Positions 11,330-23,333 are shown, numbered from the stretch's first letter. The stretch is 64,000 bases of DNA from Zygnema cylindricum (GCA_037447655.1 JBBHKE010002370.1:408148-472147), one strand, 5' to 3'. Notes: generated from the sequence alone by a model not told the origin. Numbers and translations are program-made.

Positions 11330-14230
11330 TTGAGGGTGAAGGGGTTATAAGCTTAACATTGGTTTACTTACTCCTTCAACAAATAAAATCTTTCTAAGAC
11401 ATGACGGTGTCACATGATAAACTCTTGCAACATTATTAGTAAACGATTCACAAAGATGTTCCTATATGGGTAAAACATGATATGTGAACTTGTTAAAACT
11501 AGTTTCTCCATACAAAAGTAAATAAATGTCTTTAGTTCAAACAATATAGTCTTACAATAACCTAATAATGATTTAAGATAATCAAGCTTCGATGTACATT
11601 TTTGTCTCACAAATATTTTGAAAATTTACTTACATTCCTAAAGCCATAGTTCATAATCATATTAATAAGCAACATGAGGATCTTTAAACAATATCACTAT
11701 GTCAATTCAAGATCCACGTGAGTTCCATTTTTGTTAGTTCTTGAAAATCTTATTGGTTGATACATTAAACTCAAAATTGGACGCAACAAAATAGACGAAA
11801 CTTAAGTTATACTCATCAAGGGGATGTGCAAGCAATATACTAATAGCGCGCCACCTTCCAAACTTATGGTGTTGCTTCGCCCAAGGGCGAATTAATAATT
11901 TTCAACGGGTGTCGAATTGATTTTTTATCTATTTTATGCACTTACACATAACTACGACGATCGACGAGAACCAGTTTTGACACGTTTTTTTATCGCAAAC
12001 TTCTTGACTTTTCAAACTTTAATATTAACTATTATTGTTTTTTTTTTAGCATGGAAAAAAAAGTTTGCGATAAATATCAATACAATAAAGATTATCCAGA
12101 TTGGATGTTATTGTTTGTTATCAGTTAAACACGATTCTTACTTAAAAAAGTTTGTTGACAAAACTTTGAAACTTAACAAATTGTGAAAATTAAGTTTACT
12201 TGTTAAAAGTGACCACTTGTAATTTCTTTACAACAAAAAATAATATTTCAGTTGACAAAATTGTAAAATACTTTAAAAGAAAATTATTTCAACCTTTGTT
12301 TTTACGTTTTTCGGGTTTGTATCATCAATTCTTCAAATAGTTAAACACGCATTCACATCGAAGCACTATCGATCTCGACTCAGTATGCATCACTAACACA
12401 ACTGACATCTTAAGAAACATACAATGATTTAAAAGATACAAACCATAACAATATGTGTATCATATCCCTCATTTAATTATGTGATAGCACATGATTTTTA
12501 TTGAGAGCAAACATAGCGTAATTACGAATAAATAAATAAATAGGTCTCCACTGTCAAAGCTTACGATAGTGCTTTGCCCATAAGTGAAACAAAACTGAAT
12601 TGGGAGAACCACGTAATGCATTACAAATTGAAATGTACAAATGTTTGTCTGTGACCACCAAAAACTTTTCTCGGCAGTATTATTTTCCCAATGCAACAAA
12701 AGTAGCGAAGGAAAACAAATTGCCCCCACATATTATATAATTGAGAAAAAGCTTGTCGATGTGGCTCAAAAAATACACTATTTGCAATTTTACATGGAAG
12801 TTTTTGTGGAGTTATGCTATAAATTCTGAAATATTATACGATGTTATTTTATCATATTAAGAAAAACTCTTGTTTATAACAATTTTTTAAATACAGCACA
12901 CACCTCCATCTAAGCATTCCCCCCCGATGTCAACCGTTGTTGTAAAACTTTATATGAAGCAAAACTTGATTATGCAAAAAACGATCACTGTTCTACAAGC
13001 GAAAAAATGTCGAACACAATTTATATATTATATCTCGTATGCTTAAAAAGAATAACATAATATACACGTGTATCATTTTGATTAGGCGTAAGACCCTTTG
13101 TAAACATGCACCGTATTGTATAAAACACTTGCATACTGCCAGTAAAAATATGTTTCTCGACACAATTTAGTGACCTTTATGTTGATAGAATGTGAAAACA
13201 TGTAATGAATTTGCTAGATCTTTGCATTAATAGTGAACGTCGAATGTCATATGATATTGAAAATTGACAAAGTTATCGTATGTTATGGTCACTTAACAAC
13301 AAAGATCGCGTGTAAAAGAGCAACTACTTTTTTTCCCAAATCAATAAACAATACTGCCATAGTAAATTGTATTGTACCCCTTAAAAGAGCGAGAGGATTT
13401 TTTTTAAATGAAATGCGAAGCAAGCGATTTGTTGGCAGAACGATTTGGAAACCGTGCAAAAGATATGTCTGTTATCGAGTTTTGTCGCATAAAACTGTTG
13501 AAAGTAACCATCATAACACTCTTAAGCTCCGAAAAAATAATGTTCAACTATGAAAAGCACGTTTTTGGTTATTGTTGGTGTTGAATGGTTCAAATTACGG
13601 TCTAATCATGTTGTTTTTATGTTTTTTTATTGAACTTAGTGTTAACACCACTAAAGGGGGCATAATACATTTTTTCTACTTCTTCATCATGTTTTAAGCA
13701 CATTTTCATCAAGCTTGGAACTGACGTACACATTTATTTCACAAGAACTAGAGAAGACAAAACCATCTCTACAACCGTAGCAAGTGTTTCAAACACCTAC
13801 AACTGTTAGAAGTTTTACACGTTTACAAAAAAAATAAGTTGACAGCCAAAAAATTAGATGGTAAAACCATTAAAGTAGAAAATATGATTGTAACTGAAAT
13901 TAGTTGATGAACATCAAAGGAAAATTACCAAAATCTAAGGACTAAAAGTACAACAAACAAACGTTAAACAACAGTAAAAGCCTAAAAGGGAAAGCAATTA
14001 CAACAAAAATAAAAACAAACATAAAAACTACCCTCTCGTCTACGACTGTCACTGTTCAAAGATACGAGTTCGTTTTCGTTTTCGCACTGTTCAAAGTGAC
14101 GATTTTGTTTTCGCACATTCAAACAGTTTTAAAAATTAGTACGTAGAAACTTGAATAAAATACAAAGTTACATCTCAAAGTTTCGGTTACATGGGCACAC
14201 CCCGTTAGTCAAACGGATTGAGCGTTAACT
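11330..14230. other. AT-rich DNA, no gene recognised
   Basis: Only short open frames occur; the longest, 13233-13553 plus, resembles nothing I know. Around 13820-13880 a minus-strand hairpin, GATGGTTTTACCATC, sits in sequence similar in style to 45900-45990, downstream of the terminal exon at 46127-46515. This is possibly old 3'-untranslated DNA, but the evidence is weak. Confidence 0.4.
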
Positions 14231-14689
14231 CCCGGGACAACCGATCCAAATCGTTCTATTGTGTACATGGATCGCGCAATTTTGTACAAGCTCATGTAGG
14301 CGTTTGCGCCCAGCCAAAATATGACGCGCTTAACATCTTCCTTCAAAAATTCCCGAATATCAATGTTTTTGTGTTAATTAGTGTCGTGTATCGGTACAGT
14401 TCTAGCTTTTTAGTTTTTACCGATAGCCAATATGTACCTTTTTTGACGTGCCCGAAAATTGATATGATTCAGTCTGTAATTCATATGCACATTTCGTATT
14501 TCGTACGAAAATTACCGTACCTTGACGCACAATTTTTTTCAAAAACACCCTCCTCCCCCCGGGGGGTATATGGGATTATGGGTTATCGATGGTCATCAGT
14601 TGTCGGTGACGATACTTTGGCATTTTTGGCGATACTGTAGCTGCCGATAACGATTCCCATTCCGATAACGATATAAGTTACATTGACTA

Positions 14690-15180
14690 CACCGCGAATC
14701 GTAATTAGAGTTATGTACGCTTCCGTCACCCCAAATTTTGACTCTGTCACCATAAACATTATTATAAATTATTCTTTACATTATTTAAGGTACTTTTTAA
14801 ATGAGCATTAATAACTCTAATACTGTGCCGTTTTAAATAGTGTGGCGTACGGTCAGTGTTTGACCGTGCATAATTGTACTTTATTGAGTAAAAAAGTACA
14901 AGTAATGTTTTGATACATGTAACTGCGTTTTAACAAACCGTGTAGTGCAAACGTCATAATGACGTGAAACTGTACGTTTAGTCAGATTTTGGACGTGTAC
15001 CTAATTTACAACAGATATATTCAGCGCCCAAATTTACGCCCAAATTAGAGTTATTGATAAATTAGAGTTTTTTTTTTTTTTGAAAAGGGTTGATTACCCA
15101 AAATAAAGTTAATAACTCTAATTATTTTTTTTCGTTTTTTTACTCTAATTATTTCTTTTCTCTAATTACGTTTCGCGGTG
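14690..15180. mobile_element. Tc1/mariner-like MITE, 491 bp
   Basis: The left end CACCGCGAATCGTAATTAG and right end CTAATTACGTTTCGCGGTG are inverted repeats, and each end abuts a TA dinucleotide (14688-14689, 15181-15182). It is the same family as 30500-30698 and 36897-37426. There is no coding sequence. Confidence 0.75.
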
Positions 15181-15235
15181 TACAGTACAGGTAAGGTAGT
15201 ACTGGACTCATCGCCGATAGAAAAAGGGAATTGAT

Positions 15236-15546
15236 CATGGCAGTGACTGTTTTGGTTGCGCACAGTCACTTACGTCATTTTGTCAAAAATTGTACGTTTG
15301 AAGTACACATTGGTACAAGTAAAGTACCGTTGAGTCTAAATTTGACGGTCAATCGGTTGGACAGCTTTGACTTTCAAAATATTGTTTCAACCGCTTAAAC
15401 TTTTGCCGCGCTTGCGAACGTCGACCGTCATAATAAAATTAGCAATTCACACGGCAAGCGAACGTTTAGCAACCACATGTAAATAAAAGTGTTGCAGACA
15501 GTCGCTTTTTGTCGTTACGTGAGCTCTACGGTGAGAACAACGGGCA
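15236..15546 (+). mobile_element. Solo left arm of the GGGAATTGATCATG foldback family
   Basis: Matches the left arms of the complete copies at 29106, 31791 and 38155, from GGGAATTGATCATG to ACGTGAGCTC.ACGGTGAGA. The loop and right arm are missing, so this is a truncated copy. Confidence 0.8.
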
Positions 15547-15639
15547 CCATTTATATGGGAGGATATGAGGTAAAGAAAGACTGTCGAGAGAAGATGAATG
15601 ATTAATAATATTTGGATATGATAGGAAATTAATCATATA

Positions 15640-15880
15640 GAAAGGAATTATTCGTGTTATGAGGAATTACTCATGTCATAAAAAAACACTTGTATTATGA
15701 TCAATTACCCATATTGTGAGGAATCATTCTTTTATGAGGAATCATTCTTTTATGAGGAATCATTCTTTTATGAGGAATCAAGAGTCACGCATATTATGAG
15801 GAATTACTCATATCATAAGGAATCATTCATATTATGATGAATTACTCATAATACGAGGAATCGCTCATATCATAGATAGA
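15640..15880 (+). repeat. Imperfect tandem repeat of ATGAGGAATCATTCTTTT
   Basis: The clearest part is three adjacent 18-bp units at about 15717-15775. They are flanked by looser variants with ATTACTCATAT and ATCATTCATAT cores. No coding potential. Confidence 0.85.
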
Positions 15881-16593
15881 TGGAGCATGGGGGGAAAAGG
15901 GGGTGTGGAGGGGGAGACCACAAAAACCTGTTAGTTTTTCCTTCCACCTAACTCTCTCCCCAAAAAATCCTGTTTTTTTTTTTCTAAAACTGGAGAGTTC
16001 ACATCCTTATATACACTTATTCAGTTCATCCGCACCACTTAAACACAGCTATCTGTTATTTTTTTTTTTTAATATTATTCTCAAAACAAATTGTACACAT
16101 CCTACCTACCAATAAAAATCACGAGTTAAATGAAATATTCGCGATAAATTAAACCTCCACCGATCAAAAGTCGTAAGTTAAACAAAAAAAACACAACAAT
16201 TTTAACATCAATAAATTAACATCAATTAAAACTTTGTTATTTTGTACACCAATTTCCGGACCGTAAATGAATAATCGCTTTCGTAAGAGTCGAAAATTTA
16301 TCTCCCACAAACCCTAAATTAGCACAACTACACACTATTTGTTCCAAATGAAGAGTCATAACTTGAGTTTCTTCCCGAGCCATATTTCTTATTTTTTCCT
16401 GTTCAGAAATTTTGGCTGCCCGAGATTCCGCAACAAATTTTTCCGCAATTTCTGGTTGAACTTTGTTTGTGAATAAGCCAAAAGCGCTTTGGAGAACTCC
16501 GATCCTCGCCTACATCACAACAAGAAAAAGACAAAAAAAAATGTTAATTTTAATAAGCTAATTAAGGCCTCCGAATTTCGCCTTGAAAACATG

Positions 16594-16598
16594 GTGTA

Positions 16599-16648
<50 letters not shown>
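16594..16648 (+). repeat. TTA/AT microsatellite
   Basis: An uninterrupted (ATT)n run passes straight into an (AT)n run. Confidence 0.95.
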
Positions 16649-16650
<2 letters not shown>

Positions 16651-17494
16651 CCAGTTTTTGTATCAAATGTGATATTCAACACCCTTATAAAAGAACAAAA
16701 ACAAATCTCGTGACCAACTTTAAATGAACTTATAAGAATCCTGAGATTTCAAAGACCTGAATTTGCCTGTGTAGTAGTTGACATGTGATTAACATATCCA
16801 CGTTTTATACGTACTATTCCATATTATACCATAATGTATAGAACTATGGTTCAAAACACAACCATTCATCCTAATAAGTCTGGACCGCACCAAGTTTTCA
16901 CATCCAAAATTTCCGATCGACACCATAAATAATGTCGACCACGGTATATTTCGGCCCATACTATACATCATACGATTAATATATTATGGACCACACAAAC
17001 TTTATGTTACGACAATTAATGTGGACCATGTTAGTTATCAAGTCATAAAATAAGTAGCATAATCCACAATAATTTAACTTTTCAAAGAATAAATGAGCCA
17101 CACTAAAAGTACGCACCGACCTAATAGTGCGGTCCACACTATAGAACACGAAAACTTGTATGGATATAGGATAAATAGTATGGACAAGGATTTAGTGTGG
17201 GAACGCATAATTACATAAAAAGAGTATGGGTAAAGATATATACTGTGGATAAACCTAGAAAAAACGTACCCACACAACAATAAGTGGAGTACAGTAATTT
17301 TCCATACACCCTATCTTTTTGGTCTACAGTAAATTACGGTGAACGGTGTACCGGATTCGATATACTATTCGAACAATCTATAGGACACCTAGAATCGCAA
17401 TTAGCATTAACAACACTATTTTGGTGCAAGTTTTTCTTTTGTAATAAATAACCATAAAAAAACTTTAATAATCCTAATAGTGTATTTCTTACGA

Positions 17495-17560
17495 CCCCCC
17501 TTCCCTCCCCTCCCCTCCCCTCCCCTCCCCTCTCCTCCCCTCCCCCTCCCTTCCCTTCTT
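17495..17560 (+). repeat. CCCCT microsatellite downstream of the fucosyltransferase-like gene
   Basis: A (CCCCT)n run on the plus strand. It lies just beyond the last proposed exon and has the opposite strand polarity to the intronic tracts upstream in the gene. Confidence 0.9.
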
Positions 17561-17621
17561 CCTCCTTTCCACTCTCCTCATTCACATCTGCCCAATTCCG
17601 AACCCATTCGAATCTTAAACC

Positions 17622-17726
17622 CTATATTTTCAAACTTTTGCGAATTTTTCTCCCACTCTTAAGATCGATTAACAAGAAGTCTGGGAAACCGGATGGCAAC
17701 AAAAGAGTGGAGGAAGGTGGATGGAT
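17622..17726 (-). CDS. Tentative last exon
   Basis: 105 nt after ATTCTGTGCAG, 34 codons and a TAG. It reads IHPPSSTLLLPSGFPDF and then a basic tail. TLLLPSG could be the strand that in this family usually reads (V/I)Y(V/L)AT(D/N). A protein ending here would be short at the C-terminus compared with typical family members. So either a further exon is missed or the copy is truncated. Confidence 0.42.
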   Translation of the reverse strand: MHPPSSTLLLPSGFPDFLLIDLKSGRKIRKSLKI

Positions 17727-17922
17727 CTGCACAGAATGGAGGGAGAAAGGGGGGGAGAGAGTGGGAGGAGGGGGAGAGGGAGAGAGAAAGGGGGGGAGAG
17801 AGGGAGAAAGGGGGAGAGGGAGGGAGAAAGGGGGAGAGGGAGAGAGGGAGGAGAGGGGGGAGGGGGAAGAGAGAGAAGGAGAAAGAAAGGAAAAAATAGG
17901 CAATTGCATGAGAAAGTTTGAC

Positions 17923-17962
17923 CAACTTAGTGTGGAAGCAAAGGAGTTGATTTGTCATGTAG
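17923..17962 (-). CDS. Tentative exon after the RxGD exon
   Basis: 40 nt after CCCGACCAG. It completes a Gly codon and reads YMTNQLLCFHTKL up to TTG/GTCAAA. The entry phase fits exactly, but the donor is weak. The alternative acceptor at about 18108 (CTCCCCAG) would end the protein after eight residues. Confidence 0.4.
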
Positions 17963-18558
17963 CTGGTCGGGAGAGGGAGAGGGAGAGAGAGCGATAGGAG
18001 TAGGAGAACGAGAAAAGGAGAAAAAAATGACAAAATTGAAAGCAAATAATAAAGGGCAAGAAAAAAAAAATATAGTTTAGGTGTTCAAATTAGAGTGGAT
18101 GGAAGCCTGGGGAGTCGTGGGAGAGAGAGGGAGCGGGAGAAGAAAGGGAAGTCAAAAATAGGAACAAATTCTAAGGAAAAGAAAAGGAAACAGAAAGGGA
18201 GAAATAAAAAACTTTCAAAAAGACTGACCAAAATGACAAAAACAAAAAAAAACGGCGAAGCTAACACGAGAGAAATTTTGGCACCCGAACAAAAATTATG
18301 GATGCAAACAAAATTAGGGAAACATTTAACATAAGAAAAAAAATGAACAAAAGGACAAAATCTAAACATAGCGACGAAATTTAACATGAACACAAAATAT
18401 AAAAAACGGACACAATTTTCCTCACACAGATATTTTAAATTTTTGCATTCAGATAATATCTCACAAAAGGAAAAAGGTAAACAAAAGTACAAAATTTTGA
18501 AAAAAAGGACGACGACAAATCAAGACAAGACTATAAAAAAAAAAAAAAAAAAACTCAC

Positions 18559-18702
18559 CCTCGGTTGGACTCTCTCTCTTGCTTGTAATATCCGTCTCCT
18601 CCTCGAAAATGAAGACAAGCAAAGTTTTTTAATTTACTCTTCGCAAATTTTTTGCCGACCGAAGAGAGAGGAGAAGTGAATCCCAAAAACTCCGTCGCAC
18701 AA
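18559..18702 (-). CDS. Exon: HFRGGD motif
   Basis: 144 nt: one base, 47 codons, two bases. The acceptor is GAATTGTTTCAG and the donor CCGAGG/GTGAGTT. It reads CATEFLGFTSP, then LKNFACLHFRGGDGYYKQE. The H-x-R-x-G-D motif after a hydrophobic strand is the second hallmark of the superfamily; its Arg contacts the GDP-fucose phosphates in characterised O-fucosyltransferases. With the HDGFGNQ exon this makes the family assignment firm. Confidence 0.87.
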
Positions 18703-19440
18703 CTGAAACAATTCATATCGTTTTTTTATTGAAAAGTATTTTAACAATACTTTTTTTAAATAAAAGTGTTTTATCATTATTTTTCATTGTGTCTTGTTCA
18801 ATGTTTTAAAAGTATTACATATTTGCAGACCACGTTACTTTTTGTTCTTGGAGTTTCTAGAGAGGGGGAGTGGGAGAGGGGGAGGGAGGAGAGAGGAGAG
18901 AGAGGGGAGAGAGGGGGGAGGGAGTGAGGGATAGGAGGAACGGGGGAGAGAGTGAGAGAGCGTGAGAGGGAGGAGGAGGGTGGAGAGAAAACGAAAGGAG
19001 AAGGAAGGGAGGGAAAAAAAACCTGGAGAGGGGAAGAGGTGGCAGAGGGAGAGAGGGAAGGAGAGAAAAAGTGGGAGAGGGGCGAAGTTGGAGAGGGGAA
19101 GAGAAACAGAGAGGGGATGAGGGAGAGGGAGAGACTCAGAGGGAGAAAGAGAGAGAGCGAGAGAGAGAGAGAGAGCGATAGAGAGAGAGAGACAGTGGTC
19201 TAAAATAAATTTAAATCAATATTATCAAAATTATTTAAATTGACAAATAAAACGACATCTCTCTTGCTTTCCTCTTTCTCTCTCTTTAAAAAAATAACAA
19301 AACATATCAGAAAACAAAACAAAAACCAGAAACCAAAAACAAAACCAAAAAACCAAAAAACCAAAAACCCAAAAAACCCAAAATCCTAAAAACCAAAAAC
19401 TCAAAACCCCAAAAACCCAAAAAAAACCAAAAAAACCCAC

Positions 19441-19722
19441 CTTATCGCGTTAACTCTCTCGTCCCCCGTGGGAGGATCCAATGCAAAATAGTTAAAAGAA
19501 CTCCCAAAATTTATCACTTTTGCCCCCCAGGCTCTCGAAGAAGGGGTGGAGAGATAAGTTTCTACATTTACGGCCTGGGGGAGAGTTTTCCTCTCCCTCT
19601 CGTAATTCTCCATCCACTGTAAAAAGGCGCCGTGGTTGACTCGAGGAGGGTCCCCCTGGGGGCAGGAATATCTCACTCTCCTCTCCCTCCGAAAGGGGGT
19701 AGAGAGAGAGCCGGTGTTGTCT
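19441..19722 (-). CDS. Exon: pre-RxGD region
   Basis: 282 nt: one base, 93 codons, two bases. The acceptor is CCTTCCACAG and the donor GATAAG/GTGGGTT. It includes HGAFLQWMENYERE, AWGAKVINFGSSFNYFALD and ERVNAI. Its composition is ordinary protein, unlike the Pro/Ser/Leu-rich translation of the neighbouring repeats. It joins in phase to the RxGD exon. The intron that follows, on the lower-coordinate side, contains A-rich sequence around 19300-19440. Confidence 0.8.
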
Positions 19723-20062
19723 CTGTGGAAGGGGAGAGGGAGAGGGAGGAAGAGGGAGAGGGAGAGGGGGGGGAGGGGGAGGGGGAGGGGGAGGGGGAGG
19801 GGGGAGGGGGAGGGGGAGGGGGAAGGGGAGGGGGGAGGGGGAGGGGGAGGGGGAGGGGGGAAGGGGAGGTGGAGGGGGGAGGGGGAGGGGGAGGGGGAAG
19901 GGGAGGGGGAGCGGGAGAGGGAGAGGGAGAGGGAGAGGGAGAGGGAAAGGGAAAGGGAGCGGGAATGAGAGGGAGAGGGAATGAGAGGGAGAGGGAGAGG
20001 GAGAGAGCGAGGGAGAGGGAGAATAGGGAGAGGGAGAGGGAGAGGGAGAAAAACAAAATTAC

Positions 20063-20387
20063 CTTCCAAAAGTAAAAAGACTTTGTTCACAACCTCTCTC
20101 CACTCGAAAAACATCGAATGTTCCGAGCCTCGTCTTCACACTCTCTGAAAAACCCCACTCCTCCATCTCTCCCTGTCTTAACCTTCCCTCTCCCTCTCCT
20201 CCCCCCAAAAGCTCCCCGCATTGGTCCATCAAAATTTCTTGCGACTGCCCGGAAAAAAGTATTGTCCTTCGGGTTTTCAAAATTTGCAAAAGAGGTCGGC
20301 ACCACGAACAAAAAGAAAGAGTTTGCGAGATATCGATTCCGCAAAAAATCGCCACAAAAAGACGAAGATCGATCATGCGAACCAATC
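20063..20387 (-). CDS. Exon: long middle exon
   Basis: 325 nt, from the acceptor TTTTTTCGAACAG to the donor TTTGGAAG/GTAATT. One frame is open over the whole exon (two bases, 107 codons, two bases). It matches the entry phase of a short preceding exon and the exit phase needed by 19441-19722, and it includes SVKTRLGTFDVFRVERG. A second frame, open over 20087-20387, also looks protein-like (DFLRNRYLANSFF) but stops before the donor. I prefer the first because its phases agree. Confidence 0.55.
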
Positions 20388-20535
20388 CTGTTCGAAAAAA
20401 GAAAAAAAAAACACGAAAGGAAAAGAAAGAATGAAAACGAAAATAAAAATAAAGAAAAAAAACAAAAATAGAAATAAAGGAAACTTGATGAGGTGTGAAA
20501 ACCGCTTTAGAAAACTTTTTTAAATGTGACGTGAC

Positions 20536-20765
20536 AGGGAGGGAGGGAGTTGTAGAGAGGGAATTTTAGGGAGGGGGTTATAGGGAGGGAGGTAGAGGGA
20601 GGGAGTTATAGGGAGGGAGGTAGAGGGAGGGAGTTATAGGGAGGGAGTTATAGGGAGGGAGTTATAGGGAGGGAGATATAGGGAGGGAGCTATAGGGAGG
20701 GAGATATAGGGAGGGAGTTATAGGGAGGGAGATATAGGGAGGGAGTTACAGGGAGGGAGTTATAA
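20536..20765 (+). repeat. 14-bp minisatellite GGGAGGGAGTTATA
   Basis: About 15 units of GGGAGGGAGWTATA, some degenerate at the left edge. Each unit has two GGG runs, so adjacent units could form G-quadruplexes. It lies in the intron between 20063-20387 and 20829-20909. Confidence 0.88.
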
Positions 20766-20828
20766 TTGAAAGGCACATGAATGGATGAGGATTTTATGGG
20801 TATTCCGACTAAATGACTTTCTCTTTCA

Positions 20829-20909
20829 CAAGGTTTAAAAATGACCGTGATGGGAAACTGTTTTGATTTGTATTTTTTTTTCGAACCATACGGATAAAAA
20901 ATGGGATGT
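20829..20909 (-). CDS. Exon: DIPFFIRMV region, donor uncertain
   Basis: The acceptor CTCTCAG is followed by ACATCCC, which completes a split Asp codon from the previous exon and reads DIPFFIRMVR. The lower border is not settled. A donor at ATCC/GTATGG (an exon of only 18 nt, 20892-20909) keeps the frame that is open throughout the next exon. A donor at TCACG/GTCATT (about 20847) would instead feed a second frame. The span given is approximate. Confidence 0.5.
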
Positions 20910-21320
20910 CTGAGAGAGAGAGAGAGGGAGAGAGAGGAGGAGAAAGAGGGAGAGAGTGGCGGGAAATTGACAGAGAGGAAGAAAGCGAGAGAGAGAGAGA
21001 AACCAGGAACAATAGAGAAGACACCGAGAGAGAGCAAGAGAGTACAAGAGAGGATGCCAAGAGGAGGAGAGAGAGAGAAAGTCTGAGGAAGAACCCAGGA
21101 GAGAAAGAGAAAGAGAGGAGAGAGAGAGAGAGAGAACGATATTAAGATAGAAAGAAATAAAAAAGAGAGAGGAAACCGAGAGAGAGAGAGAGAGAAGAGA
21201 AAGAAAGAGAGAGAGAGAGAGAGAGAGTGTAGGAAATGGTACAGTCAGTATGGTACAATCAAAAACAACACAGTGCTGAAAGGTACGGCGTGTGCTGTCA
21301 GTCCGGCTGTGTGACGTCAC

Positions 21321-21417
21321 CTGGCTGAAGCTCGGCCACGCTGATGACGTCAGCAATTGACACATAGGCGGAGGAGGAGAGGCGACGCGACATCACACGC
21401 CACGCCATCTGCCGGTA
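21321..21417 (-). CDS. Exon: middle region
   Basis: 97 nt, entered in phase 0 after CCCCCTGCAG and left at CAGCCAG/GTGACG. It encodes 32 codons (YRQMAWRVMSRR... ADVISVAELQP). The acceptor is preceded by a long CTTCTTCTT pyrimidine tract. No catalytic motif is expected here; the VISVAELQP segment resembles the family's D-hydrophobic-L linker between the two lobes. Confidence 0.75.
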
Positions 21418-21638
21418 CTGCAGGGGGAGGGAGGAGGAAGAAGAAGAAGAAGAGAGAATGTTTACAGGTGTGGGTAGAGAAAGAAGACGAAGAAGAAGAA
21501 GTGAGAGAATGTCTATAGGTGTGGGTAGAAAGAAGAAGAAGAAGAAAGAGAGAATGTTTGCAGGTGTGGGTAGAAAGGAGAAGAAGAGAGTGAGCATGTC
21601 GACTGCACTCCTCGAACGAAGCTCATAAAGTCCACAAC

Positions 21639-21892
21639 ACCGTGCATCGTTTTTAACGTTAATATTAAATTATTTTTCCCCCATCTTAATAAACTTTTCT
21701 CTGGGAAAAAACCTCTACCGACTACCATTTCCAGACCACAAATCTGAAGGTAAAAATAATTTCATCTCATCCCAACATTCATATTAGTAAAAACGAAAAG
21801 TGAGTATAAAAAGAATATGAAAAAAAATGAGTTTAATGAGAGAAAACGGATTCAAAATGTCCAAAAAAAAATCAACGCTAATAACGATCCAC
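21639..21892. mobile_element. Degenerate CACCG-type MITE inside an intron (candidate)
   Basis: ACACCGTGCATCGTTTTTAAC on the left and CGCTAATAACGATCCACAGTG on the right resemble the termini of the Tc1/mariner-like family at 14690, 30500 and 36897. A TA follows the right end; the left flank is not TA. Confidence 0.45.
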
Positions 21893-22305
21893 AGTGTACT
21901 ATTGTTCAGAATTTTGATATCTATTTAAGTACGAAAAATCTTCGTATTCTCGTTATCGAGGATGTCGATATAAGGTTTAACCTCACCCTGTCTCTGTTGT
22001 TTTCACCTGATATTTCACCTGGGCATTTAAAAATCCTTCCTTCCTTCCTTCCCCTATTCTCAGATTGCGGTGTATTTAACGACTAAATCCTTCTGAGATC
22101 CTAACCTGGCAACTGGAGGGGGGGGGGGGAGAGGGAGATGGAGAGATACAGGAGAGTGAGAGGGAAGGCAAGGGGAGAGGGCGAAAGGGAGGAGAGGAAG
22201 GGAGACAGAGAGAGAGGGAGACAGTGAGAGAGACAGAGACAAGGAGAGAGGGAAAAAGGGACAGAGAGAGGGAGAGAGAGAAAGAGGGAGAGAGATAAAG
22301 CTTAC

Positions 22306-22390
22306 GTGCTGTGGAGTTTTTGCACCTCCTGTCACACAGTCCCCTCCAATGACGTCATAGTGGGACAAAACGGGGGGCACTATTAGCGTT
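22306..22390 (-). CDS. Exon: TLIVPP block
   Basis: 85 nt: one base plus 28 codons, between a C-rich acceptor ending CCCCAG and the donor CAGCAC/GTAAGC. It reads TLIVPPVLSHYDVIGG and continues to KTPQH. Joined in phase to the previous exon it gives the LNR-TLIVPP sequence expected directly after the HDGFGNQ block. That continuity across a 1-kb intron of GGGAGA repeats is the best single proof that this is a real spliced gene. Confidence 0.88.
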
Positions 22391-22408
22391 CTGGGGGGGG
22401 GGGGGGGG

Positions 22409-22453
<45 letters not shown>

Positions 22454-22454
<1 letters not shown>

Positions 22455-23262
22455 ATAGAAAAGATGATGTGTTAGCAATATGTTTAACATGGTTTCTTTA
22501 TTAGTGTGTATGGAATGCTTCCGGATACAGTACCCTAGTGAAACAATAGAGGGAGAGGGAGAGGGAGAGGGAAAGGGAGAGGGAAAGGGGAGAGGGAGAG
22601 GGAGAGGGAGGGGAGAGTGGGAGAGGGAGAGGGAGAGGGAGAGGGAGAGGGAGAGGGAGAGGAGAGGGAGAGGGAGAGGGAGAGGGAGGGAGAGGGGGGA
22701 GAGGGGGGAGAGGGGGAGAGGGGAGAGGGAGAGAGAGAGAGAGGGAGAGGGGGAGAGGGGAGGGGGGGGAGGCGTCGGACAGATAGAGAGAGGGAATGCA
22801 AGACACACACAGGAAGTGAGAGAGAAAGGAGAGAGAGAGAGAGAGAGACGAGAGAGAGAGAGAGCATAGAAAAGATGATGTGTTAGCAATATGTTTAACA
22901 TGGTTCTTTATTAGTGTGTATGGAATGCTTCCGGATACAGTACCCTAGTGAAACAATAGAGGGAGAGGGAGAGGGAAAGGGAGAGGGAAAGGGAGAGGGA
23001 GAGGGAGAGGGAGAGGGAGAGGGAGAGGGAGAGGGAGAGGGAGAGGGAGAGGGAGAGGGGAGAGGGAGAGGGAGAGGGAGAGGGAGAGGGAGAGGGAGAG
23101 GGAGAGGGAGAGGGAGAGGGAGAGGGGAGAGGGAGAGGGAGAGGGGAGAGGGGGAGAGGGGGAGAGGGGGAGAGGGGAGAGAGGGAGAGGGGGAGAGGGA
23201 GGGGGGGGAGGCGTCGGACAGATAGAGAGAGGGAATGCAGACACACACAGGAAGTGAGAGAG
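22454..23262 (+). repeat. 411-bp tandem duplication in an intron
   Basis: The unit starting CATAGAAAAGATGATGTG at 22454 starts again at 22865. Both contain GGAATGCTTCCGGATACAGT, a long GAGGGA run, GGCGTCGGACAGATAG and ACACACAGGAAGTGAG. The copies differ mainly in the length of the GAGGGA run. Confidence 0.9.
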
Positions 23263-23281
23263 AGAAGAGAGAGAGAGAGAG

Positions 23282-23313
<32 letters not shown>

Positions 23314-23333
23314 AGGAGAGAGAGGAGATACAC

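Noticed and set aside
17905-17970. Plus-strand reading MRKFDQLSVEAKELICHVAG as an exon of an antisense gene
   Set aside because: It looks protein-like but has no pyrimidine-rich acceptor on that strand. The same bases can be read on the minus strand in phase with the RxGD exon.
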